Of a stretch of DNA of 5,927 nucleotides, positions 1-5,562 are shown piece by piece (position 1 is the stretch's first letter; each line of letters opens with the position of its first letter). The DNA is from Desulfuromonadales bacterium. Lineage in GTDB: Bacteria > Desulfobacterota > Desulfuromonadia > Desulfuromonadales > UBA2294. Location of the stretch: contig JAUVAJ010000127.1 in NCBI GenBank assembly GCA_030591795.1, positions 1-5,927 on the forward strand, read 5' to 3'. Under the pieces are notes generated by a model that was not told the DNA's origin, did no database searches, and saw nothing but the letters and a program-made list of their open reading frames with translations. A program made the position numbers and the translations under genes.

Positions 1-579
1 GGATCATTTAATGACAGTTTCGATATTCCGTCGAACGACCCGGACGCAGCGACGCTGACGATTAACGCCAGTGGCGTAGGCTTGTCTGCGGCGACAAACA
101 ACCCACCGGCAGCTCCGAAGCTGATTTTCCCGGCAGTAGGACAGATAGAATTGCCAACAACGTTCGCTTTTCGCTGGGAAGAATCTTTGGATCCGGACGG
201 TGAATTAGTAAAATACGCCCTCTACTATTGTGAAGATAGCAGCTTCACTGGCTGCCTCTCGGCTAATGTTGCGACCCTGTCCGATCCGCCTGTAGATAAT
301 TATTATGCGGGTGTCGGTGGCCTCTGGATCACCGGTCTGGTTTTGCTTGCCGGTATTAGCGGTAAAAGGAAAAGATCAGTCCTGCTGCTCGTGGCAATAA
401 TCTCCGCTCTGCTGACCATCACTGCATGTGGTGGCGGCGGCGGAGGTGGCGCCGGCACTGCTGAGGTAAGCTACAATGTCTCCGGACTTACCCCGAATAC
501 AACCTATTACTGGAAAGTCCTTGCTGGTGACGGCCAGGATTCATCTGAGAGCCCGGTCAGGAGTTTTACGACACAGTAG
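1..579 (+). CDS. C-terminal part of a large secreted protein: choice-of-anchor-like repeat end plus an FN3 domain split by a membrane hairpin (5' end outside window)
   Basis: The frame is open from base 1, so the real start lies upstream; the TTG at 82 is only an internal codon. Counting from the first codon, residues 1-28 (IPSNDPD, then ASGVGL) resemble the end of a HYDIN/choice-of-anchor D beta-sandwich repeat. Residues 34-95 and 151-192 are the two halves of a fibronectin type III domain; the second contains GLTPNTTYYWKV and ends in RSFTTQ. Between them lie a hydrophobic segment (about 104-120), the basic cluster KRKR (122-125), a second hydrophobic segment (127-141), the lipobox-like LTITAC with Cys143, and seven glycines (144-150). 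The first half looks like a C-terminal sorting signal (Gly-Gly, membrane helix, basic cluster) and the second like a lipoprotein signal peptide. Extracytoplasmic location is inferred. The exact role is unknown; adhesion or surface display is plausible. The gene stops at TAG 577-579. Confidence 0.8.
   Translation, partial: GSFNDSFDIPSNDPDAATLTINASGVGLSAATNNPPAAPKLIFPAVGQIELPTTFAFRWEESLDPDGELVKYALYYCEDSSFTGCLSANVATLSDPPVDNYYAGVGGLWITGLVLLAGISGKRKRSVLLLVAIISALLTITACGGGGGGGAGTAEVSYNVSGLTPNTTYYWKVLAGDGQDSSESPVRSFTTQ
292..462 (+). other. In-frame membrane-hairpin insert within an FN3 domain
   Basis: This in-frame segment encodes a Gly-rich hydrophobic helix with GLW, a KRKR loop, a second hydrophobic helix, Cys (codon 427-429) and seven Gly codons (430-450). 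FN3 strand-like sequence resumes directly after it. The boundaries are approximate. Confidence 0.65.
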
Positions 580-624
580 ATTTTTTATTAAAGCCTAGTT
601 TGATAACGCCTCCTCGGAGGGCAT

Positions 625-654
625 AAAAAAAGGCCTCTCAGTTTGAGAGGCCTT
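625..654 (-). terminator. Rho-independent terminator of the leftward operon
   Basis: An 11-bp perfect stem (630-640 pairing with 644-654; arm AAGGCCTCTCA) has a 3-nt loop. Read on the minus strand it is followed by seven T (complement of A625-631). It lies 17 nt after the acyltransferase stop. On the plus strand only a very short T run follows, so it mainly serves the minus-strand genes. Confidence 0.9.
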
Positions 655-671
655 GCTGCCAGAATTCGTGA

Positions 672-1247
672 TCAGGTTTTTTTATCCGCAACACTTTTAA
701 TCTTGACCGGCCCCTGCTTCTCCGGTCGCTTGCCGATTTTATCCTGGTAATACTCCCGCAAAATCTGAAAATCGGCCTCAATATCGCCACTCGGTTCAAA
801 CAGGCGATCAATCCCGATTCGTTTGCGCGGATAGTCGATAAAACCGAGAGCAATCGGCACATTTGCCGCCATGGCAATGTGATAAAAACCGGCCTTCCAC
901 TGCTTGGTCAGGCTACGTGTCCCCTCCGGAGCGATCGTCAGCACAAACTGCTCCCGACTATTGAATATTTCGATGATATTTTTAACGAAACCAGTGCTAC
1001 CCCGCCGGTCGACCGGAATGCCGCCGATCGCCCGCATAAGCGGTCCAAACGGACCTTTAAACAGGGTGTGTTTACCGACCCAGTTAAAACGCAAACCGAC
1101 TGCGCTCATCGCCAGCAAACCGAGCGGAAAATCCCAATTACTGGTATGCGGCGCTCCAACCAGCACATACTTATCCCGGGGCGGAAGAGAGAATGAAACC
1201 TGCCATCCGAGCAATTTGAGGATGATTGTATTCACGGTTTTGAGCAT
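672..1247 (-). CDS. Lysophospholipid (1-acylglycerol-3-phosphate-type) acyltransferase, PlsC/LPLAT family
   Basis: The 191-residue protein has the LPLAT motifs in order: the catalytic H-x4-D box as HTSNWD (34-39), the substrate-binding GGIPVDRR (75-82), the glycerophosphate-binding APEGTRS (106-112), and a VPI motif (130-132). Family members move an acyl chain from acyl-ACP or acyl-CoA to a lysophospholipid-type acceptor at the inner membrane. At 191 residues it is shorter than classical PlsC (about 240-250) and matches the compact family branch, so the acceptor cannot be assigned. The ATG at 1245-1247 directly follows the TAA of the hemerythrin gene (TAA-ATG with no gap), with AGGTG in the preceding gene as a possible ribosome site, suggesting translational coupling. 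It is the last gene before the terminator at 625-654. The N-terminus is mildly hydrophobic without a clear full membrane helix. Confidence 0.88.
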   Translation of the reverse strand: MLKTVNTIILKLLGWQVSFSLPPRDKYVLVGAPHTSNWDFPLGLLAMSAVGLRFNWVGKHTLFKGPFGPLMRAIGGIPVDRRGSTGFVKNIIEIFNSREQFVLTIAPEGTRSLTKQWKAGFYHIAMAANVPIALGFIDYPRKRIGIDRLFEPSGDIEADFQILREYYQDKIGKRPEKQGPVKIKSVADKKT

Positions 1248-1655
1248 TTATGGCGACACCTGCTTCAGCAACTGCTTATCACGCATAAATTTACCAAACT
1301 CCTGGTCTGAACCGGAAAGATGAATTTTCAACCATTCATTCAAAAAATTCAGCAACTCAAAAGTGACCGGCTCGTCACCATGCAACTGGATAACCTGATC
1401 AGTCAGATCTATATGCTCGTAGCGGTGTTTATCGAGTTCCGGATATTGCGCCGCACGCATCGCCGCTTCTTCATCCTTAAAATGGGTCTGGGTGTACTGT
1501 AAAAGCTCATACAGGGTATCTTCAACTACCTGTTGAGCCTGATCGCTTTTTTTAAACGCATGTAGTTTGTTAAGCATATCGATCAGAGTATGGTGCTGCA
1601 CATCGAGTTTCGGCAGACCGATCTCGTACTCTTGTTTCCACTGAAATAAACTCAT
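1248..1655 (-). CDS. Bacteriohemerythrin (O2-binding di-iron protein)
   Basis: The 135-residue single-domain protein carries all expected di-iron ligands: His21 in LDVQHH, His58 and Glu62 in HFKDEE, His77 and His81 in HRYEH, and His112 with Asp117 in HLSGSD. Spacing matches known bacteriohemerythrins, and W6/Y10 at the N-terminus is also typical. Family members bind O2 reversibly at a non-heme di-iron site in the cytoplasm and serve in oxygen delivery, sensing or storage. The frame extends upstream to 1706, but the start at 1653-1655 (MSLFQW) fits the family and has AAGGGAG 9 nt upstream. The gene lies 41 nt after the peptidase gene and abuts the acyltransferase gene, so it is likely cotranscribed with both. 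Confidence 0.93.
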   Translation of the reverse strand: MSLFQWKQEYEIGLPKLDVQHHTLIDMLNKLHAFKKSDQAQQVVEDTLYELLQYTQTHFKDEEAAMRAAQYPELDKHRYEHIDLTDQVIQLHGDEPVTFELLNFLNEWLKIHLSGSDQEFGKFMRDKQLLKQVSP

Positions 1656-1664
1656 GTCGCAAAT

Positions 1665-1671
1665 CTCCCTT
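1665..1671 (-). promoter_or_regulatory. Ribosome binding site of the hemerythrin gene
   Basis: AAGGGAG on the minus strand, 9 nt before the ATG at 1655. It supports this start over the longer open frame to 1706. Confidence 0.7.
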
Positions 1672-1696
1672 GTTTCTTGAAAAGAATCGACAAAAC

Positions 1697-2497
1697 TTAA
1701 AGCCAATCGGATGGATCAACATTGTAAAACAACTTCAACTCAGCAAACAGTTCCGGATGCTTTTTGCGCAATTGTACCGGTTTTTCGAAAAAAGTCTCGG
1801 AGGCAACGGCAAAAAATTCCGCTGGATGGGTCGCGCCGTAAGAATCGAGTACGGTCTTTTCCCCCTTTTCGACCCGCGAACGAAGCCGACTGTACTCATC
1901 GGACAATACCCGTGCCCACACTGTGTAGCTGGAATGGCTGGAGAGAATCGGCGCTCCGTCACTGTCGCCATCTTCCTGATCGAGTTGATGGGCAAATTCA
2001 TGGATCACCAGATTCTGGCCATCGACAAAATTGAGGGCACCACGTTTAACGCTATCCCAGGCGAGAACCACGGTGCCGTGTCGCCATGATTCGCCGAGCC
2101 GCACCTCTTCTTCACCATCTTCGTCCGGAGCAAAATAGGCACTCGGGTAAACTACGACCGACATCAGCCGTGGATAACAACGAACCTGACGATTGAGCAG
2201 CAGCAGGCAAGCCTGGGCGGCGATGGTCACGCGGATCTCATCGGTCAACTCCAGACCACCACAACCTTCAAATTGTTTATCAAAGAGGAATTCGCTGATG
2301 TAGCCATGCAACTGCTGTTTAAGGTCATCTGACAAGCGCAGATATGGAGGGATGTTCGTCTCGATGAACGCTATCCACTCTAACGGCATAGAGACAGCCA
2401 AAGCTTGCCGACGTCGCAAATGCATCAATAGCCGAAAGAGAAAAAATCCCAGGACAGTGACAACGACAATAGTAATAACGATCTGCGGTGAAGTCAC
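1697..2497 (-). CDS. mtfA: MtfA-like zinc metallopeptidase (M90 family, DUF980) with N-terminal membrane segment
   Basis: The 266-residue protein matches the length of E. coli MtfA. Residues 5-25 form a hydrophobic membrane segment followed by HLRRRQ, predicting an inner-membrane anchor with the catalytic domain in the cytoplasm (positive-inside rule). The HExxH zinc site is HEFAH (166-170) in a LVIHEFAHQLDQEDG context, and the gluzincin third ligand is probably Glu227 in AEFFAVASETFFE, both characteristic of M90. E. coli MtfA is a peptidase that also binds the repressor Mlc and so affects glucose PTS expression; whether that applies here is unknown. The start is GTG at 2495-2497, chosen because AAGGAG sits 7 nt upstream. 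It lies 64 nt after the FHA gene and 41 nt before the hemerythrin gene. Confidence 0.9.
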   Translation of the reverse strand: MTSPQIVITIVVVTVLGFFLFRLLMHLRRRQALAVSMPLEWIAFIETNIPPYLRLSDDLKQQLHGYISEFLFDKQFEGCGGLELTDEIRVTIAAQACLLLLNRQVRCYPRLMSVVVYPSAYFAPDEDGEEEVRLGESWRHGTVVLAWDSVKRGALNFVDGQNLVIHEFAHQLDQEDGDSDGAPILSSHSSYTVWARVLSDEYSRLRSRVEKGEKTVLDSYGATHPAEFFAVASETFFEKPVQLRKKHPELFAELKLFYNVDPSDWL

Positions 2498-2504
2498 CCG
2501 GGCG

Positions 2505-2510
2505 CTCCTT
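2505..2510 (-). promoter_or_regulatory. Ribosome binding site fixing the GTG start of mtfA
   Basis: AAGGAG on the minus strand with 7 nt to the GTG at 2497. It decides the non-ATG start. Confidence 0.8.
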
Positions 2511-2561
2511 GAACAGGGTCAGGTTGTCAATTTACAGGGGATAAAAATGAGATAATAACAC

Positions 2562-2930
2562 TCAGCGATGGCTACCCAGATCGTAGGCGGTTGCATTTGA
2601 ATCAAACATCTCCGGTTGCACAACTTCAGGCCGGTCCGACTCATCAAGGGTAAAGAACAGTGTAAATTCGCCGATCACGATTTCATCGTTGTCATTCAGA
2701 GCCTCTTTTTCGTTCAGTAAAGAGCCATTGAGCTTGGTGCCATTGGTGCTCTGCTTGTCTTCGAGGACGTAACAAAAACCACGACGATGAATTTCGGCGT
2801 GAAACCGGGAGATGGTTGCATTAACAATCCGGATCTGGTTGATCTGTTCACGACCAATTCTGGTCCGATCGGCAGTTATCGGAATTTCCTTAATCAACTG
2901 GCCGTTTTTACTGAGCAAAATCTTTGCCAT
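2562..2930 (-). CDS. FHA-domain protein (phosphothreonine-binding)
   Basis: The 122-residue protein is essentially one forkhead-associated domain. Conserved elements are IGR (25-27), the SRFHAEIH run (41-48) with Ser41, Arg42 and His44, the LEDKQSTNGT stretch (56-65), and a final DNDEIVIGEFTLFF strand. FHA domains bind phosphothreonine peptides and usually read out Ser/Thr kinase signals; the key phosphate-contact residues are present, so binding is likely intact. There is no second domain, signal peptide or membrane segment, so it is probably a cytoplasmic adaptor. The tail after about residue 105 is acidic and poorly conserved. The frame runs upstream to 3017, but the ATG at 2928-2930 has GGAGGAG 4 nt upstream and begins with the usual short strand MAKILLSK. 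It is the first gene of the leftward set; no kinase or phosphatase is visible nearby. Confidence 0.9.
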   Translation of the reverse strand: MAKILLSKNGQLIKEIPITADRTRIGREQINQIRIVNATISRFHAEIHRRGFCYVLEDKQSTNGTKLNGSLLNEKEALNDNDEIVIGEFTLFFTLDESDRPEVVQPEMFDSNATAYDLGSHR

Positions 2931-3111
2931 TATTCTCCTCCAGTATGCACATTCCTGAATATTGAGAGCATACGCCACAATTACCCAGATGACAACCATG
3001 TCTGAGTGACATGCCAATAAATTACAGCCTTAATATAAGCTATTTAAAAGCTGTTTCTCATTAATTTTCAACAGGCCCTTGATATCTCAGCTGAGCTGTT
3101 ACACTTATCAA
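2931..3111. promoter_or_regulatory. Divergent intergenic region between the FHA operon and the FrnE-like selenoprotein gene
   Basis: This AT-rich 181-bp region must hold promoters for both directions. A weak minus-strand candidate is TTGAAA (3071-3066) with TTTAAA or TTAAAT 17-18 bp downstream (near 3042-3048), overlapping a near-palindrome AGCT-ATTTAAA-AGCT (3038-3052). A perfect 10-bp palindrome CTCAGCTGAG lies at 3086-3095, just before the selenoprotein start. No confident plus-strand promoter was found. Confidence 0.4.
2935..2941 (-). promoter_or_regulatory. Ribosome binding site of the FHA gene
   Basis: GGAGGAG on the minus strand, 4 nt before the ATG at 2930. It favours this start over the upstream in-frame ATG at 3017. 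Confidence 0.8.
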
Positions 3112-3708
3112 ATGGAAACATTACAAGTCTTTTTCGACTATATCTGACCTTGGTGCTACTTCGGTACCGTGCGTACCGACCGCTTGCGTCAGGAATTTGA
3201 TTTGCAGATCGAATGGTCAGCCTACCCGCTGCACCCGGAAGTGCCGGATGCGGGAATGAGCCTGTACGATCTGTTTTATGGGCGGATAGATGTCGATTCG
3301 GTGATTGCCCGGCTTGAAGGGATCGCCGCTGAATTGGAATTACCATTCGGTACACGGACTATGACTTACAACAGCCGCAAAGCCCAGGAACTTGGCAAGT
3401 GGGCCGAGGAAATGGGCTCCGGTGAACCATTCCACATGGCGGTCTACCATGCTTATTTTGCCGACGGAAAAAACATCGAACAAATAGATGTACTCACCGC
3501 TATCGCCGCTGCTGTTGGCCTTAACCCCGATGAGGCGAAACAAGTGATCGAATCAGGTCGTTATGCTGATAAAGTCGACGCTGACTGGGCCAAGGCGAGT
3601 GAACTCGGAGTGACTGCGGTGCCGACCAGCCTCTATCGAGAAAAAGCCCTGGTCGGGTTTCAGGATTACGCAGCATTTCAGCAATTGATCAAAGACCCCG
3701 ACGATTAG
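3112..3708 (+). CDS. FrnE-like DsbA-family oxidoreductase, selenoprotein with U-P-W-C active site (in-frame TGA at 3145-3147)
   Basis: From the ATG at 3112 the protein reads METLQVFFDYI, then an in-frame TGA (codon 12), then PWCYFGT, and stays open to TAG at 3706-3708 (198 residues with Sec). FrnE-type DsbA proteins (PF01323) have the active site D-x-x-C-P-W-C-Y-x-G near residue 12, so the TGA falls exactly on the nucleophilic Cys. Sec12-Cys15 would be the redox pair; no other Cys is present. The rest fits the family: an alpha-helical insertion with FHMAVYHAYFADGKNI, and a cis-Pro loop TAVPTS with Pro171. A SECIS-like hairpin follows the TGA. The likely role is cytoplasmic thiol-disulfide exchange or isomerisation; there is no signal peptide. 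No clear Shine-Dalgarno precedes ATG 3112. Starting at GTG 3169 would drop the first beta strand and the active site. A pseudogene or sequencing error is the alternative, made unlikely by the SECIS and the second case at 4314-4316. Confidence 0.9.
3161..3179 (+). promoter_or_regulatory. Bacterial SECIS element of the FrnE-like selenoprotein gene
   Basis: The perfect 7-bp stem TCGGTAC (3161-3167) / GTACCGA (3173-3179) has a 5-nt loop CGUGC (3168-3172). The loop begins 21 nt after the TGA (20 nt between), within the spacing known for bacterial SECIS elements, and has G as its second base, as the general bacterial model requires. It would recruit SelB-Sec-tRNA to decode UGA 3145-3147. Pairing was worked out by hand. 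Confidence 0.85.
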
Positions 3709-3710
3709 CA

Positions 3711-4625
3711 TCACTCCAACGCTGCTGTTCGGCCGGTGTCCGGGTGAATCCCTTTCCAGACAAACCAGTAAACCAATACATGCGGTATGCGTTCGCCTTT
3801 GGCATTGCGCACCAGGAGCGTATCGTCATCGGAATCATAGCGAGCGTTCAACTGTTGCCCGTCGACGCTGACTGTGAGCGTTTTGCCCCGACGCAAGGCA
3901 TTTGTCCCGAAAGCGAAAGCCGTCTCGCCAATCTCGACGCCTGCAACCAGCTCCTTCTCCTCTTCACCGGGACCGGGTTTAAAGAAAGAGAGAAAGCCGC
4001 TACGACTCGCATAATAACTGGCATACGGATCACGACTGTAATCACGGTCGTAGCCGGTCTCGGTAGTCAACACTTCGGTATCCGGATGTTTTTTCAGCCA
4101 CTTACTCCACGTGGTAAGTGTGGAAGGAAAAATGTCTAGCTTGGTTCCGGTCAACGGCCCGGTCACCGCCTGCCGCTTGACCTGAAGCCAGAGCGACTCG
4201 GTCTGATGATCGTACATCAGCACATTGGCCCGGTAGAGCAGGCCGGAGACACCAAAAGTGTATTCTTTACCGTTGATGGTCCGGGCGTACACGACGCCCG
4301 CAGAGGCGAGCGGTCACCAGCTCACCAGTACGGCGGTGTCGCCAAATTTGTCGTTAACCAGTTCGTGCCAGGAGAGGATGCGGGTCGGATAGGCGCGGGT
4401 AGTGCCATTAATTACCACACCGAGCACTTGCTCATCGACGCGCATGAAGTTCGCCTTCTGGCCAATTACAAACTTGGGATTAAACAGGGCGGGAATACCA
4501 TCTTTCGGCGGGCCGCCGGAGAGGAACTGCTCAACATCAATGCTATGTTTACTGTAATCCCAGCCCACAGCCGGGGCCGGTATAGCAAGCAGCAACCCGA
4601 CGAGCAGGTGTAGTAAGATTCTCAT
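3711..4625 (-). CDS. DUF3179-family exported protein, selenoprotein with U-P-L-A motif (in-frame TGA at 4316-4314)
   Basis: Reading through one TGA gives a 304-residue protein in a single frame. Residues 1-19 are a signal peptide (MRILLHLLVGLLLAIPAPA, AxA cleavage), so it acts outside the cytoplasm. The body matches DUF3179 (PF11376): LSWHELVND, VLVSW, then Sec104-P-L-A-S-A-G, followed by FGVSGLLY (124-131), the MYDHQTESLW stretch (137-146), GPLTGTKL, and TWSKWLKKHPDTEVL. In the family the motif after VLVTY or VLVSW is usually C-P-L-C/T, so TGA replaces the conserved Cys. The second position is Ala, and the protein has no Cys, leaving Sec as its only selenol or thiol. A SECIS hairpin follows. 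The biochemical function of DUF3179 is unknown; a redox or metal-binding role is inference. Start ATG 4623-4625 has AAGGAG 6 nt upstream. It ends in TGA, with TAA two codons later, 2 nt from the convergent FrnE-like gene. Confidence 0.89.
4282..4300 (-). promoter_or_regulatory. Bacterial SECIS element of the DUF3179 selenoprotein gene
   Basis: On the minus strand, the 7-bp stem CGGGCGT (4300-4294) / ACGCCCG (4288-4282) has a 5-nt loop CGUGU (4293-4289). The loop begins 21 nt after the TGA at 4316-4314. Stem length, loop length and distance are identical to the element at 3161-3179, while the stem sequence differs. Confidence 0.87.
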
Positions 4626-4631
4626 GACACG

Positions 4632-4637
4632 CTCCTT
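4632..4637 (-). promoter_or_regulatory. Ribosome binding site of the DUF3179 selenoprotein gene
   Basis: AAGGAG on the minus strand, 6 nt before the ATG at 4625. It selects the start of the signal peptide over the upstream in-frame ATG at 4673. Confidence 0.8.
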
Positions 4638-4690
4638 CTCTGAACCAGGTCGGCTCGGACAGTGTCTTTTCAAAGGATATCACCCGCTAG

Positions 4691-4703
4691 TATTGATACA
4701 ATA
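4691..4703 (+). promoter_or_regulatory. Possible extended -10 promoter for the lipoprotein gene, within an inverted repeat
   Basis: TGATACAAT (4694-4702) fits an extended -10 element (TGn-TACAAT) and is embedded in the inverted repeat TATTG-N3-CAATA. No good -35 is present. It would leave a leader of roughly 180 nt before the ATG at 4891. Confidence 0.3.
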
Positions 4704-4879
4704 TTTATTTCACAGTCGTTAATAAGACTCAAAGGCTATAACAATAACCTTCAACTTGCATCCAGGCGAGTATCTGTTTATATTTATTACAGAAGTCAGG
4801 ATATACAACCCTCTGGTTGGCGAAACTTCCGGAGACCTGTTGCACAAAGAGTCCTGCTCCAAACACTATTCAACAAAGC

Positions 4880-4885
4880 AAGGAG
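4880..4885 (+). promoter_or_regulatory. Ribosome binding site of the glycine-zipper lipoprotein gene
   Basis: AAGGAG with 5 nt to the ATG at 4891. It selects the lipoprotein signal-peptide start over the in-frame upstream ATG at 4756. Confidence 0.85.
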
Positions 4886-4890
4886 AAACA

Positions 4891-5532
4891 ATGAAATACC
4901 TATTGCTGCTTACTGTTGTTCTACTGACCTTTACATTCTCCGCCTGTGGCCCTAAGTCTGCAGAATACGGAGTAAAAGGGGCAGCTGGTGGAGCCGTTTC
5001 GGCATCATTCGTCGGTGCCGTAACCGACCTGATTGTCGATGGCGAAGTAAACACCTACAGATTGACAAGAAACGCAGTTGGCGGCGCGGTCGCCGGCGGA
5101 ACCGCCGGTGCAATTGTTGGCCATCAACAAGATAAAGCCGATACGGCACAGGATAAAGCAGCCGAGCAGGCTGTTACCTCTGGCGCAACGGCGACCGATG
5201 CCGAGGTCGAAGCGTTGCGAAAAAAGATCGGTCCAGACAACGTAAATGGATTGAAACAGCTGGTAAAATGCAAGCACGAAGATGCGTACCGCATCGGTCT
5301 GGGCACCGCACGCTCGGATAATATGAACTATAAAGAGGCTGGTCTGGTGCTGCAAGCGCTGGTCGATAAAGACCGAGGCAACATGGACGGCGCCAATCGA
5401 GTGTTGCCTGAACTGGTCGAGATGAGTGCTAAACTGGCCGACTTGTCTGCCGCGCAAAAGGGACTGGAAGATCTGCACCAGATACTTATTGATGAGCGCA
5501 GGGTACAGGGAATGAATCCAACTTGTAAGTAA
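4891..5532 (+). CDS. Glycine-zipper-containing lipoprotein, function unknown
   Basis: The 213-residue protein starts with a lipoprotein signal peptide: Lys2, hydrophobic core 4-16, lipobox FSAC with acylated Cys19, then Gly20-Pro21, so no inner-membrane retention Asp at +2. Two Gly/Ala-rich stretches follow (27-44 with GVKGAAGGAV, and 63-77 with VGGAVAGGTAGAIVG), typical of glycine-zipper proteins that pack against or insert into membranes. Residues 79-112 are charged and Ala-rich, probably helical. The C-terminal part (115-213) is not one I recognise; it has Cys127 (KCKHED) and Cys212 at the extreme end, a possible periplasmic disulfide pair. An outer-membrane lipoprotein is the most likely fate. 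It is divergent from the DUF3179 gene, with 265 bp between the two starts. The gene ends in TAA. Confidence 0.85.
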   Translation: MKYLLLLTVVLLTFTFSACGPKSAEYGVKGAAGGAVSASFVGAVTDLIVDGEVNTYRLTRNAVGGAVAGGTAGAIVGHQQDKADTAQDKAAEQAVTSGATATDAEVEALRKKIGPDNVNGLKQLVKCKHEDAYRIGLGTARSDNMNYKEAGLVLQALVDKDRGNMDGANRVLPELVEMSAKLADLSAAQKGLEDLHQILIDERRVQGMNPTCK

Positions 5533-5562
5533 ACTCCGATTATCGTTTCATAACCATTGCGG

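Noticed and set aside
608..622. Small hairpin CCTC/GAGG as a terminator of the FN3-protein gene
   Set aside because: The stem is only 4 bp and no T run follows on the plus strand.
904..1323. Open frames opposite real genes (904-1323, 1670-2089, 3744-4139, 5005-5478 and similar)
   Set aside because: They lie antisense to genes with clear family motifs, contain no recognisable domain, and are explained as frame shadows.
1656..1706. Longer N-terminus for hemerythrin (start at 1706), and likewise FHA to 3017, DUF3179 to 4673, lipoprotein from 4756
   Set aside because: Each shorter start has a good ribosome site and fits the family N-terminus or the signal peptide; the extensions look non-coding.
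2525..2530. Perfect TTGACA on the minus strand between the FHA and mtfA genes
   Set aside because: The position 17 bp downstream reads GAGCGC, overlapping the ribosome site, so there is no -10 element to make a promoter.
2562..2564. TGA stops of the acyltransferase (672), FHA (2562) and DUF3179 (3711) genes as further Sec codons
   Set aside because: They lie at natural family C-termini, not at conserved Cys positions. After the DUF3179 TGA comes one codon and then TAA, and after the FHA TGA a TAA follows within about ten codons.
3169..3708. Gene starting at GTG 3169 with no active site
   Set aside because: It removes the first beta strand and the CxxC-type motif of a FrnE/DsbA protein. The upstream sequence in the same frame supplies exactly these, apart from one TGA.
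3711..4673. Two separate genes or a nonsense-mutated pseudogene of DUF3179
   Set aside because: Both parts join in one frame with no missing residues, no other lesion is seen, the TGA is at a conserved Cys, and a SECIS hairpin follows at the same spacing as in the neighbouring gene.
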